64,000 nt of DNA, taken from assembly GCA_947462335.1 (NCBI GenBank), contig OX381710.1, positions 1,116,001 to 1,180,000 of the forward strand, written 5' to 3'. Shown in pieces: positions 10,039 to 21,103 of the stretch. How positions within the stretch are numbered: the first letter of the stretch is position 1; each line of letters begins with the position of its first letter. The notes beneath the pieces are model-generated. The model saw only the letters and a program-made list of their open reading frames with translations. It did not search any database and was not told the DNA's origin. A program made the translations under genes and the position numbers. Source of the DNA: Harmothoe impar. Its lineage: Eukaryota; Annelida; Polychaeta; Phyllodocida; Polynoidae.

Positions 10039-10577
10039 TCAGTGCTGTCTAGCATGTCCTCAAAGTCTTTAACATAATGTTCCAACGGGCTACAAATGAT
10101 GTACTCCAGATCATCGTCCGTATATGTCGTCTCCTCGCACCATATTGTGTCTTCTCCTGTTTCGAATTCCGTCATTTTGTGAACAATCTCCTCGTGAGTG
10201 CCTTGCATATATCGAAGCTCCTTCAAAGACCTGGTAACTTCTATGGCGAAGACTGAACAAATACCTGAAGGAATTTCACCACAGTCAGGCCAAGTATACG
10301 GAGCTAAGAAAAATAGCTCCAACAAAATCTTCTCCCTCTGTCCAAATGAAACTACTTCCGTTCCGATGAAGTTGAAGCATGCTTCTATCCATTGCTCCTT
10401 GGTGACGTCCTTCCAATGTTTCTTTACCTCACATGCATCATAGGGCACTGTTTCTCTTCCTGCTTCAAGTGGAAGTTGCTTTTTCTTTCTTGGACTCATT
10501 TGGAGAGAGTTTCGATGCTCTGTAGCGTCAACACTTCGATAAGAAAAGTAGCTGAAAATAGCAGAACTAACCATCAT
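9939..10577 (-). CDS. Unidentified palindrome-encoded protein, first frame (right arm)
   Basis: Inverted copy of the frame at 6544-7182 with the same 212 codons and one visible residue change (EVTRSLKEL versus EVIRSLKEL). The preserved length of both copies suggests either very recent duplication, gene conversion between arms, or selection. Confidence 0.5.
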   Translation of the reverse strand: MMVSSAIFSYFSYRSVDATEHRNSLQMSPRKKKQLPLEAGRETVPYDACEVKKHWKDVTKEQWIEACFNFIGTEVVSFGQREKILLELFFLAPYTWPDCGEIPSGICSVFAIEVTRSLKELRYMQGTHEEIVHKMTEFETGEDTIWCEETTYTDDDLEYIICSPLEHYVKDFEDMLDSTECRKRDPLLHRKRPKLCWKSSSLVKDSLFKAAV

Positions 10578-12510
10578 AACATTCTGAGCGAGCGTAGAGT
10601 GGACGATGCTACGATGATGAAGGGCGGGTCGAGAAAGTGTGATGGGTGAGAGCGTCGTTTCACTCCTTATGTACCCTGTCCTAGATAATCCTCTTAAACG
10701 GCTGAAAAGACTCTCTCAGTACAGAGTCTCTACTCAATTAAGAGATCTGTTAAGGAAGTTTTCACATGCTACCTGACTACTGCAGGTGGGTTTAGACTTA
10801 AGCAGCTTAGTGCACACACGTGTCTGTTAGAAAGCTACCTGCACACCTGCCTTCCTTTTTCACTAGTATTTACCCCCTGCCGACTTATAAGGCGCCTATA
10901 CACGTGTCAGCCTCCTTATATACGCCTTCTTGCTTCTAGAGCTAAGCTACTTACCGTCGTTTTCAGCTGCCGCAGGCTGACTGGCAGCTATTTAAAAGAG
11001 AATACCCGTTACCTGTATAACGGATCAGGGGGTTATGAGATTAGAGTGTGTATACAAAAAAAGCTACAGGGGTCGTGAAGCAAGCGAGAGGGTGTCTGTC
11101 TGTGAGGTAGAGACGAGAACATGTGGTAAGCGACTTAAGTGTAAAACAAAAGCACCTCCTCTTGCCGTGGTGAGTGGAGCGGACGGCAGCTGGCTAGTTG
11201 AATAAGCGTCAGCTTAGAAGATAATCCGTCCACGGGCTGGCGCGTCACACCTGTCGTTAATCACCTCCTGTAGTCTTTGTATACACGGTTGACCTGGCTT
11301 TATCTCTTCACCAGCTATAATCCCATATACATGTAGCGCACGTTACACTTGTTATCCCTCTTTTCATGCTGATGGATGAGGGGTGGAAGGGTCCAGGTGA
11401 AAAGCAATTTGATTCCTCTCTGGAAGAGGGTGGGGCTCTAGGTGAAAACAAGCTTAGAACATCCGGATTAGCCGCTCTCTCAGCTATATAAAGAGCCTCA
11501 ATTTTTCTTGGAACAGTACTTCACCTCTGCCCACTTCGTCTTGTTGTACACTATCAGTCACGAGGCAGACGCTCGAAGTAGCAGATCTTTGCAGTATGGT
11601 TTATACAGGGGTTTCCTGCTAATAGGAGTTTGTCTAAAAAAAAATGGGTGAGTAGATCGCTTTTTTCTAAAAAAACACTTAGAACACGGGTATGAATATG
11701 TAGCACTGTAAATAGTTAGTGTGAGTACACAGTAGAATCTACGGTACTATAGTCTTAACTGTCTAAAGACTGTGGAGCGCGTTAATGTGCGGTCTCCTTA
11801 CTAATTTCACTTGACCAGGCTGGCAGGGTCAACTAGTCTAGGTAATTGCAACCACAAGGGTGGCTACTCAAGATCCAAGTAGACCTACTACTACGAGATT
11901 GTCTTTTGACCACTCTGCCGCCTGGTGATTACATGCTCTAGTCTAGCTCGCCATACCCTAGTATAGTTCTCCGCTCTTTTCGTCAGATGGCGCCACAATA
12001 GGATTTTTGTACATTTCTACGATACTCGCGAACATTTTAAACGCATAATGAACTATATAAGCAACAAAGCACACTTCTAATATATTGAATATAAAAAACC
12101 GCGCTCATCATCCCTCTAATCGCATTTTCCAGCCGCCGGCCAGCTGACTGCTGACGACAGGAGAGGGTGATTTTTTTTCTTTAGATTTAAGCCGCTTACC
12201 ACACGCGCGCCCTCTAGTCACAGACAGAGTGACAGAAAGGGAGGGGGTCGCTTTGTTCACGCTACCTGTAGTTGTTTTTCTATACACACTCTAAGCCCAT
12301 GACCTGCTAATCCTTTATACAGGTAACACGTGTTCAACTAATTACACTATTGTATGACAGTCGGTACACGGATTAATTTTAAACCACCCTCCCATCTGGA
12401 TCCATGTCTGGTGGGTGGAAGGATCCAGCTGAAAAGCGTGATTAGGGCTTTTGTTTCTCTTATGATAGCAGCAGGTCAGCATGCGACAGCTGAAAATGTC
12501 AGACTAAGTC

Positions 12511-12912
12511 GAATTGTTTGTTTACAAACAGTCACGTGTCACGTGGTGTTGTTTACAAACAAGAGAGCCACGTGGTGTTGTTTACAAACAAACCCTAAGT
12601 AGGTCACGTTACCCTAGTTACCAGAATGCCGGCTTCTGATTGGCTGAGCCTAAGTAGGTCACGTGACGTAAGTAGGTCACGTTACCATGGTTACCAGAAT
12701 GCCGGCCTCTGATTGGCTGAGAGCTTCTAAGTAGGTCAGTAGGTTACCCAGAATGCACCACTAATCCCCTAAGTAGGTCACTTCCGGTCACGTGACCAAA
12801 TGGAGGCCTCTGATTGGCTGCAGGGTTACCCAGAATGCACCACTAATCCCCTAAGTAGGTCACTTCCGGTCACGTGACCAAATGGAGGCCTCTGATTGGC
12901 TGCAGGTCGATT
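12511..12912. promoter_or_regulatory. Subterminal CCAAT / CACGTG / GTAAACAA repeat block, right arm
   Basis: Mirror copy of the block at 4209-4610 (TGATTGGCTG, TCACGTGACC, TTGTTTACAAAC), pointing inward toward the right-arm coding region on the minus strand. The four CCAAT boxes and the 82-bp repeat are kept. Confidence 0.5.
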
Positions 12913-12966
12913 GAGTAATAAACAGTACTTAACTATAGTCCCGTTCCGATACATACTATACTACTA

Positions 12967-12970
12967 ACTT
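12967..12970. repeat. Candidate target-site duplication, right (ACTT)
   Basis: Partner of the ACTT at 4151-4154, placed exactly where the inverted-repeat identity of the palindrome stops. Confidence 0.55.
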
Positions 12971-13429
12971 TCATATGTCAAGGCATCAAATCATTCCTAG
13001 AAGGTTTGGGCTGTGCTTTAGACTGTCCAAGCTGATAATTTGCCCACCTAATTATAGTATGCTAATTAGGGGCATCAATAATCAAAATCTATAATGGCCG
13101 CTTGCAGATTTGGATTCTCTGAGAAAAACTGTATAAGAATCAATTTCCAAAAAAGTGTTGCAGCCCTAGGTGAGTAACTTTTTGACCTGTGATTGCATAG
13201 TTTAGATAATATTATCCCGGGGATATTATATATGCATGTTGCATTGTGTAAGGTAGGCATAGTAAACTATTTCAATTAAAACCTTTGAAGCACATTCTCA
13301 TAGGGGGTATACAAGGATCTTGATGAGAGGGGGAGATGATGTTTTATAGGCTCACATCGGGCAGTCATAGGAACTTAGATCTGTTCTCCAATTTGTCGCC
13401 CATGTACTGTTTTCACCCTTGTCAGGGCA
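12971..13429. other. Short unique stretch between two elements
   Basis: AT-rich sequence with no recognisable exon or element. A 61-codon minus-strand frame at 13075-13260 has no support. Confidence 0.5.
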
Positions 13430-13436
13430 CTACAAC

Positions 13437-16424
13437 TAGGGGGGGTGGTTAGCGCAAATTTTTTGTGGTCTGCAGCCTAAAATATGGTACTCATCATGGG
13501 AAACAGGAATCTGGCTTTAGTTTTTGATTTTGAAAACTCCTACCCCCACGTACGCCCCCTCCGAAGATAAAAAGTCGGAAAATAATTAATTAATTCAATT
13601 AAAAATTTCCCACATAGTGTGCATCCCTTAATAATCACATCAAATCGCTTTGAGGTGAAATGTAAAAATATAGTGGACTAAAATGAGCTATTTTGAAGTT
13701 TTGGGAAAATTCAAGATGGCCGCCATTGGCAAAAAACACCGTTTTTCAATGTAATTCTATCCATATTTGGTCTGCCACACCTGAAATCTCTATAGAATCG
13801 CTTTGCTATGGTTTATTATGACATACTGCACCAAAGTCAGCTATTTTTGAAACTTTTGAAAATTCAAGATGGCCACCATTGGCAAAAAAACACTGTTTTT
13901 CAATGTAATTCTATCCATATTTGGCCTGCCACACCTGAAATCTCAATGGAATCACGTGGCTACGGTATATAATGACATACTGCACTAAAGTCAGCTATTC
14001 TGAAGCTTTTGAAAAATCAAGATGGCCACCATTGGGAAAAAACCCATCATTTTTCAGTGTTAATTATGTCCATACTTGGTCCGTATAATTACATTCTTAT
14101 ATAGTCGACTACACAGGAAACCTATACTGATACTGTTTCTAAAATATCCAAAATGGCCGTCATCAGACAAAAGCAATGTTAAATCTTTTATAGTCAGAAA
14201 TGTAGAATGTTGCATAGGACAATTATAATCAAAACTAAATTCACTCAAAAGCTTGAGATATAAATTGCTGTGGGTTACAACAGCTTTTCTAGCTATAGTT
14301 TTGGCTCCTAACACCAAATGTATGAATCAGCTCCTCATATGACAGTCATACATTGATTATCTCCTGTAGAATTTGCTCTTATGATTAGACTTCACTCCTA
14401 TTGTTATCTATTGTATGTAAATTCCACTTTTCTGGTGGATTACCTGCTATTTCTGAGAATATTTTGGAATCATCCTATAATGGATCCAGTAACCAACCCC
14501 TGAACTTATAGCCTCATTGTCCAGATACCAAGGTAGCTTCTATCTTGGGTTAAACTGTAATATGAGAAAAGGGAAGAAAAGGGTATGGGTTTAAACCAAT
14601 CCAAAGGGTGTTGGTAATTTTATTGATACTGGGTGGGTATCTGTAACATAGTTTGTATGTGTATTGCAGCATTTACGCAGAGTATGTTAACCCTTTGACC
14701 ACTGGATTCCTGGCAGTGACTCTTATTAAGGATGAGATCCTTATTGTAGTGAAAAGGTTCCCAATTTTTCGGTGAAGAAGTGAGTTTGAACAAAACTTGT
14801 GCTACCATATGTTATGTAATTTCTAATTTCTGAAAGCGTTTGGAGTGAGATGGGCCTAAATAATTTCTCCTACAAAGTGTCCCTACAAAGAGTACCATAA
14901 TCAGAATGTATACTAGTCATCTATTATGTTCTGAACAAATCATACAGAGATTCCAGCAGGCACTACTGTTATCTGGGATCCCTGTGGTGCCCCCATTGGG
15001 ATAAATGAGGTTTTGTTTTAACTCTGAATTTTGTACATTGCATTAATTGTTCATGCTATAAACATTCTAATATGTAGGCTCTACCAAGTTTTTAAAAGAA
15101 TTTTCCAACCGTATATACCGCGGTAAATACTTGCATATAACTGGCATGTCACAAATAACCTGCATCCCTAAGCCTTCACACTCAAAAAGATCCTGTGACT
15201 TGCACCTCCTATGATTTTTGGTACTTTGGTATATATACCATAAATTCCCGCGTAGTACCCACGGGTACCAAAACACCAGTGCGGGTTTAGGATTTTCCCA
15301 AAGTCTAGGTGTGGGTAATATGAGGGTTCTTGGATTTTCTAATTTGAGAAATTGCTGGAAAATGACCCCTCCCCTTCTTCAGCTCCTTTGGGCATCACCT
15401 CTCCCACTCCCATCAGTCCCCACCCACGGCAGGCAGCATCTTTAGAGGTCACAGCTTACAACAACACCCCCCCCCCCCTCCTCAAGTCCCCAGGATACAT
15501 TGTTTTATTATTTGGCGGTTACAACTCCCCACCACCCACCCACCCACCCCAACTGGGCAACTTTGGCGTTTACACCTTACTCACTCTACCTAGCCTCCTA
15601 GGCTAGGGCAGGTAAACAGCATTCAACTGCTGGCAGAGGGGTGGGGGGTATGGGTAATACATGTACATGTAGCTATTTTACAAAAGTCTAGGTGCGGGTT
15701 ATATGAAGGTTTTTCCCTGGGACCACTCAGACCCTTAGTTGGGGTGCAGGTTATACGCGAGAATTTACGGTACATCCAGATAGCCTATAACCGGCAATCT
15801 GACTTTGGGGACCTTCTACGATAAATATTTTTACCAAAGGCAGCCATCTTGATATTTGTAAAACTTAATGATAGCTGACCACCCTATATCAAAGTGCTTT
15901 TGTGTGGGTTTCATGCTTGGTAGACCAAATACGAATATAAAATTACATTGAAAAGCAATGTTTCCCGCTATTGGCGGCCATCTTGAAATTTTCAAAAGTT
16001 TCAAAATAGCTGACTTTGGTACAGTATGTCATAATAAACCATAGCAAAGTGATTCTATAGAGATTTCAGGTGTGGCAGACCAAATATGGATAGAATTACA
16101 TTGAAAAACAGTGTTTTTTGCCAATGGCGGCCATCTTGAATTTTCCCAAAACTTCAAAATAGCTCATTTTAGTCCACTATATTTTTACATTTCACCTCAA
16201 AGTGATTTGATGTGAATATTAAGGGATGCACACTATGTGGGAAATTTTTAATTGAATTAATTAATTATTTTCCGACTTTTTATCTTCGGAGGGGGCGTAC
16301 GGGGGGGTAGGAGTTTTCAAAATCAAAAACGAAAGCCAGATTCCTGTTTCTCATGATGAGTATCATATTTTAGGCTGCAGACCGCATTCCTCACTTCATT
16401 TTGACCAAATAACCACCCCCCCTA
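13437..16424. mobile_element. 3.0-kb non-autonomous hAT-like element with long inverted repeats
   Basis: The ends are TAGGGGGGGTGGTTA and its inverse, flanked by the direct repeat CTACAAC (13430-13436 and 16425-16431). This is 7 bp, or 8 bp (ACTACAAC) if the right terminal A is assigned to the duplication. The inverted arms extend about 600-700 bp (13437-14160 and 15825-16424) with roughly 90% similarity by eye. They contain repeated AAGATGGCCGCCATTGGC and CTGCCACACCTGAAATCTC units, present two or three times per arm. TAGGGG ends and a 7-8-bp duplication fit the hAT superfamily. No transposase frame is present. A smaller element is nested at 15236-15772. Confidence 0.8.
15236..15772. mobile_element. 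MITE with TACCRTAAATTC termini, nested in the hAT-like element
   Basis: Starts TACCATAAATTCCCGCG and ends CGCGAGAATTTACGGTA. Related ends occur at 29467 (TACCGTAAATTCTCGCG), 48505-48633 and 41140-41295, so this belongs to a TACCGTA-ended group. The middle is C-rich and has no gene. Confidence 0.65.
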
Positions 16425-16436
16425 CTACAACAGCCA

Positions 16437-16488
16437 GGGGGGGGGGGGAGGGGGGGGAGGGGGGGAGGGGGGGGAGGGGGGGGGGGTA
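16437..16488. repeat. Poly-G/GGGGA tract
   Basis: About 50 bases of G runs broken by single A residues just outside the hAT-like element. It has strong G-quadruplex potential and is also a likely site of assembly or polymerase slippage error. Confidence 0.9.
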
Positions 16489-16765
16489 ACCCCCATACTT
16501 GCATCATGTGTTTCTCTCATTATGTAATATATGCAAATGAGCTACTTATACCAATGGCACAGGTGAAGGAGAAGCAATGCATGGGCTTTCATGTGGTTCC
16601 ATTCTGAAGTTTCTATCTCAATTATTGACAAATTCAGAGCCATTCTAAATAAAGGAGTATATTCATGCAGAAGTTGGTGCATATACATGGTGCTAGAAAG
16701 CAAAAGCCACCACTTCTACAGGTCTATCACATTTTTTCCAACTCTATACACATATACCATACTAA

Positions 16766-17093
16766 GGGAGTGATCATTTTTTAACAACAGGGGGGGGGGG
16801 GGTGGTTTTCCCGCGCGGAGCGCGCGAAATTTTTTTCACCCCCCCCCGGTCAACGGGTCAAAATTTTTTACCCCCCCCCCCCTACGGGTCGGAAATCGGC
16901 GCGCGCGCGCGGGCCCTTTGAAGCATAGTAACGCGCGGGCTTTTTGGCCCAAAACAGGTTAAATTTTTTTGACCCCCCCCCCCAAGAGGGGTCCAAATTT
17001 TTTACACCCCCCCCGGTCAATGGGTCCAAATTTTTTTGCCCCCCCCCCCCAAACCAACCCCCCCCCCCCTGTTGATAAAAAATGATCACTCCC
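16766..17093. mobile_element. PIF/Harbinger-like MITE, copy 1
   Basis: The terminal repeats GGGAGTGATCATTTTTTAAC...and inverse flank a C/G-run core. The 3-bp direct repeat TAA lies at 16763-16765 and 17094-17096. TWA duplications and GGG ends are diagnostic of PIF/Harbinger elements. The core alternates long G or C runs with AAATTTTTT, making a near-complete hairpin. Other copies: 34901-35159, 40075-40275, 40412-40689, with fragments at about 30340-30390, 32941-33016 and 52628-52800. Confidence 0.85.
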
Positions 17094-17155
17094 TAAAAAT
17101 CACTGGTAGGCCATGCCCCCCAAAATGAGACTCATGCTTCCTCTGGCTCATCCCC

Positions 17156-17557
17156 CCGGGGGGGGGGGGTACTTGAATTTTTTCTGATATCGGTGTGCGG
17201 CTGGACCTGTGACAACCCTTACCCTTGCTAGAGCACTTTTGGCCCAAAAATCCTTGTTTTGATGAGAAAAATCACGAAAGATATACTATTAAAATGGGTC
17301 ATTTTACAGAGAAATTTTCCTCATGTCCGGGAAATGTTCGGAAAAAAATAGGAAAAAGTGGTACATTTTGGTGAAAAACATGTCATTTTTGCAAAAAGTG
17401 ACCCTTGCTAGGGCGATTTTGTTGAAAGTGGACCCTTGCTAGGGACATTTTCCCTTCAAAACAGGACCCTTGCTAGGGAGATTTTGCTGAAAAAGTACCC
17501 TTGCCAGCCGCACACATGTGTATACAAAATATACCAAGTGCCCCCCCCCTCCCCCCG
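17156..17557. mobile_element. Element of ACCCTTGCTAGGG repeats with inverted GGTGTGCGGCTG ends
   Basis: Bounded by inverted poly-G/C, TACTTG.., and GTGTGCGGCTG / CAGCCGCACAC. The interior has five ACCCTTGCTAG-type units. Both sides carry the direct repeat GGCTCATCCCC (17145-17155 and 17558-17568), which reads as a target duplication of about 9-11 bp, or a duplication extended by chance C runs. No coding frame. Confidence 0.6.
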
Positions 17558-17568
17558 GGCTCATCCCC

Positions 17569-18472
17569 TAACAATATTCCCTGTATCTGCTGAAAAATAG
17601 CGCGAAAAATAGGTAGGCTTTAGGAAAACGCTGCTGACGCCTGGTGTGTAGAATGAGGACTAAAGTACAGTGCTGCCCCCTCCCTGTACAGACTGCAGTT
17701 AGACCTACCGGCCTCAGTAGGTTACAACTTTTACCCTCACGACTAGACTTCCGGTGGATTAGATAACAAGATGTAAGAAGCACGGGAGGAGATCAAGGAA
17801 GCCAACGGGAGACACCAACAACGTCCATCAACTTCTCCCCTTCTCTCAGGTAGGGTGAGGTGTATGTGTACATGCTCCCTGCGTACTGCTCTGTGCGTGT
17901 CATCGCCTCCCCCCGTGTAGAACACCCCGTCTATGTCACGACCCTCCCCAGCAGTATGAAACTTTGAAAGTCTCAGTAGGTTGGCGCGTTTCACACAAAG
18001 TCTCTGTCACTCTGGCAAGACCCGTTCGGCAGGAGGCTACCGCACGCTTATATCATATTATGTAATGAAGTCCGTGCCAGGTCAGGCCACGTGACTGGCC
18101 GCCATATTGTTTCCTTAGAGATGCCCGCGCTTTTGGCAAGCCTATGGAAGGCCGGTGCAGACAAAATGTTTAGAAAAATAGCTATTTAGTATTTTAAATC
18201 TCGCAGAAAAAGAAAAATATCTTAGGGTTCTATGCAATTTCATCATAGAAAAACAACAGCTAGTTCTCGTTACAGGTGGGGGGGGGGGGATTGGGGGGTT
18301 TGACCCCAAGAAAATTTTGAAAGTCAAGAGGGCAAATGGGCCGATTTGGTGTATTTTGGTGGTCTGGTCTGTTGAGATTTCTAAGTCCCCCCCACCTATT
18401 TTTTTTCGGGGTGTTAATTCTTCGGGACATGGGTAATTCTGACCCAAAAAAAACTCAGGATTAAGAATTTTA
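17569..18472. other. CpG-containing single-copy-looking stretch
   Basis: Less repetitive than its neighbours. 18085-18120 has GGCCACGTGACTGGCC followed by GCCGCCATATTG, an E-box next to a YY1-type motif, which could mark a promoter. No exon can be proven. A minus-strand 83-codon frame at 17743-17994 and a 138-codon one at 18142-18558 show no recognisable domain. Confidence 0.3.
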
Positions 18473-18476
18473 CATT

Positions 18477-20770
18477 GGTGACCCCAGCGAGGGCAGTACA
18501 AGCCCATCCGAGCGATGAGGTACTTGATGTACATCTGGACGTTAAACAAATCAATCAATCACCCCAGGGAGGGGTGTACGAGCCCAGATGGAAAACTGGA
18601 GACCCTAGGGAGGGCTGTGTGAGCCCATATCATGGGCAACGAGGGGTGTCTGAACCCAGACATGGTGAAGGGGTGATTGAATCAGCCCATACATCCATTG
18701 AGGGTAGTTGGAGGCCAATCGAGGGGTCAGGTAGCTAAGAATTGGGTAATCGAGGCCAAACAGCAGGTTAGATATCTAAGAATTGAGTAAGCAAAGCCAA
18801 ACAAGGGGTCAGATAGCTACGAATCGGGTAAGAGAGGCCAAAGAGAGGTCAGATAGCTAAAAATGGGGTTGGAGAGGCCAAATGAAAGGTCAGATAGCTA
18901 AATATGGAGTGGCCGAGGCCAAACGAGGGGTCAGGTAGCTAAAAAAGGGTGGGCAAGCCAAAAGAGGAGTCAGATAGCTAAGAATTGGCTAAGAGGCCAA
19001 ATGAGGCTAAATATGGGGTGGGTGAGGCCAAAAGAGGGGTCAGATAGCTAAGAAGTGGGTAAGAAAGGCCAAACAATGCCATGGCATAATTTCTTGTATT
19101 GTTGTCCAGAATTGAGTGCCTCGCTTACCCCATTTATTGCCACCTGACCCTTCATTTGGCCTTTCCCACTCCATATTTAGCTATCTGACCTTTTGTTTGG
19201 GCTCTTCAACCCCATTTCTAGCTATCTGACCCCTCGTTTGGCCTCGCTTACCCCAGTTTTAGCTACCTGAACCTTGGTTTGCCCTCTCCCACTCCATATT
19301 TGGCTATCTGACCTTTCGTTTGGCCTCTCCAGCCCCATTTTTAGCTATCTGACCTCTCGTTTGGCCTCTCTTACCCAATTTGTAGCTATCTGACCCCTTA
19401 TTGGGCTTAATTGCTTACTCAATTCTTAGATATTTGACCCACTGTTTGGCCTCGATTACCCATTTCTAGCTATCTGACCGCTTGTTTGGCCTCTCTTTCC
19501 CAATTCTTAGCTACCTGACCCCTCATTTTATTGGTTTTATCGAGATTTCATGCAGATAAAGACAAGGGACTGACTCCTGCTTCCATCGTGACAAGGAAGG
19601 CGCCAACTTGTGACGTCACATTTATTAACGGAAGTGAACTACCCAAGTAGACGCTGGTTACCCAGTAACATATTTTCCCGCGTCGTCAAATAATCTCAAC
19701 ACATTTGACCTCACCCACCCCATTTTTAGCTACCTGACCCCTCGTTTGGCCGCACCCATCCCATTTTTAACTACCTGACCCCTCGTTTGGCCTATCTTAC
19801 CCAATTCTTAGCTATCTGACCCATGGTTTGGGTTCGGTTACTCAATTCTTAGCTATCCAACCCCTTGTTTGGCATCACTTACCCCATTCCTAACTATCTG
19901 ACCTCTCGTTCGGCCTCTCTTACCCAATTCTTATCTATCTGACCCCTTGTTAGGCCTCGCACTACCCTTAGTGGATGTATGGACTGATTCAATCATCCCT
20001 TCACCATGTCTGGGTTCAGACACCCCTCGTTGCCCCTGGGGTCTCCAGTTCTCCATCTGGGGTCATACACATCTCTCTGGTGTGATTGATTGATTTGTTT
20101 AACGTCCAGATGTACATCAAGTACCTCACCGCTCGGATGGGCTTGTACAGCCCTCGCTGGGGTCGCCAGGCCCTCGTATAGGCTTGTACAGCCCTCGCTG
20201 GGGTCACCTGGCCCTCATATGGGCCCGTACACCCCTCACTGGGGTCACCTGGCCCTCCTATGGGCTTGCACACCCCTCGCTCAGGTCACCAGGCCCTCGT
20301 ATGGGCTCGCACAACCCTCTCTGGGGTCATCAGGTCCTCGTATGGGCTCGCACAACCCTCTCTGGGGTCACCAGGTCCTTGTATGGGCTCGCACAACCGT
20401 CTCCTGGGTCACCAGGCCTTCGTATGGGCTCGCACAACCCTCTCCTGGGTCACCAGGCCCTTGTATGGGCCCCCACAACCCTCTCTGGGGTCACCAGGCT
20501 CTCGTATGGGCCCGCATAACCCTCTCTGGGGTCACCAGGCCCTCGTATGGGCCCGCACCACTCTCTGGGGTCACCAGGTCCTCGTATGGGCTCGCAAATC
20601 GCTCTCTGGGGTCACCTGGCCCTCATATGGGCCGGAACAGCCATCACTGGGGTCACCAGGCTCTCCTATAGGCCCGCACACCCCTCTCCGGGGTCACCAG
20701 GTCCTAGTATGGGCTCACACACCTCTCACTGGGGTCACCAGGCTCATGACTGTACATTTATAATGGTGGT
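18477..20770. mobile_element. Foldback element with tandem repeats in its arms
   Basis: The left arm (18477-18735) is inverted relative to 19970-20190. Shared blocks include GTACATCTGGACGTTAAAC, the CATGGTGAAGGGGTGATTGA region and CCATACATCCA. Inside are inverted tandem arrays of about 40-60 bp built on GGGGTCAGATAGCTAA and GGCCAAACGAGG: 18723-19075 on one strand and 19120-19965 on the other. The outer right arm continues as a 43-bp array (20143-20745), whereas the left has about one unit. Unequal tandem arrays in inverted arms are the hallmark of FB-like foldback elements. No gene. Confidence 0.7.
20143..20745. repeat. 43-bp minisatellite, about 14 copies
   Basis: The unit is roughly CTCGTATGGGCTCGCACAAC followed by CCTCTCTGGGGTCACCAGGC. 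Several frames stay open (PSYGLAQPSLGSPG-type peptides) only because of unit composition, so I do not call genes. Confidence 0.9.
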
Positions 20771-20975
20771 AGATGCCTAAATTTGACATGGCAACATGGT
20801 AATTTCTTAAAATCAAGATGGGACATGGAAATTAGTGACATGAGGAAAAACTTTAGTGACATGACATGGGTATTTCTTAAATCGACATGGGACATGACAG
20901 GTCTTAGCTGCAACATGGGACATTTTAAGTTACATGACATGACCAGTTTGACATGAGACATGGGGGCCCCCATCT
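20755..20975. mobile_element. CGACATGG-repeat element
   Basis: Repeats of GACATGGCAACATGG, TTTCTTAAAATC and GTGACATGA, ending TGGGGGCCCCCATCTAGAC. It shares vocabulary with 22490-22670 and with the GTGCCTCTACATGGG MITEs. Exact ends are unclear. Confidence 0.55.
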
Positions 20976-21103
20976 AGACCCACTTTGTAGGGGTAAGAAT
21001 GGAGGTAGAGAGCCCCACTAGGGCACACAACAAATATAGCCTATATAGCAATTAGCAAATGGCACAATTTATGCCGCACTGGCCTCCCATACCTAGTGGC
21101 ACC

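Larger units (their letters stand above)
4155..12966. mobile_element. 8.8-kb nearly perfect palindromic (foldback) element
   Basis: Bases 4155-8551 and 8552-12966 are inverted copies of one another, 4,397 and 4,415 bp long, meeting at GACACTAGTGTC (centre between 8551 and 8552). The outer ends are TAGTAGTATAGTATG and its complement. Immediately outside them is the direct repeat ACTT (4151-4154 and 12967-12970), consistent with a 4-bp target-site duplication. The arms are not identical. They differ by scattered substitutions (for example T/C at 6892 versus its partner, which changes Ile to Thr) and by CAG-unit indels, so a single read folded back cannot explain it all. Each arm has, from outside in: CCAAT/CACGTG repeats, 1.9 kb of diverged repeat monomers, the coding region, a CAG-rich tract, CGACATG repeats and unique AT-rich sequence. 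I recognise no transposase. Superfamily is unknown, and an assembly-created inversion has not been excluded. Confidence 0.8.

Noticed and set aside
20090..20780. Several + strand frames of 77-193 codons with SPGPRMGSHNPL-like repeats
   Set aside because: Produced by the 43-bp minisatellite of the foldback element.
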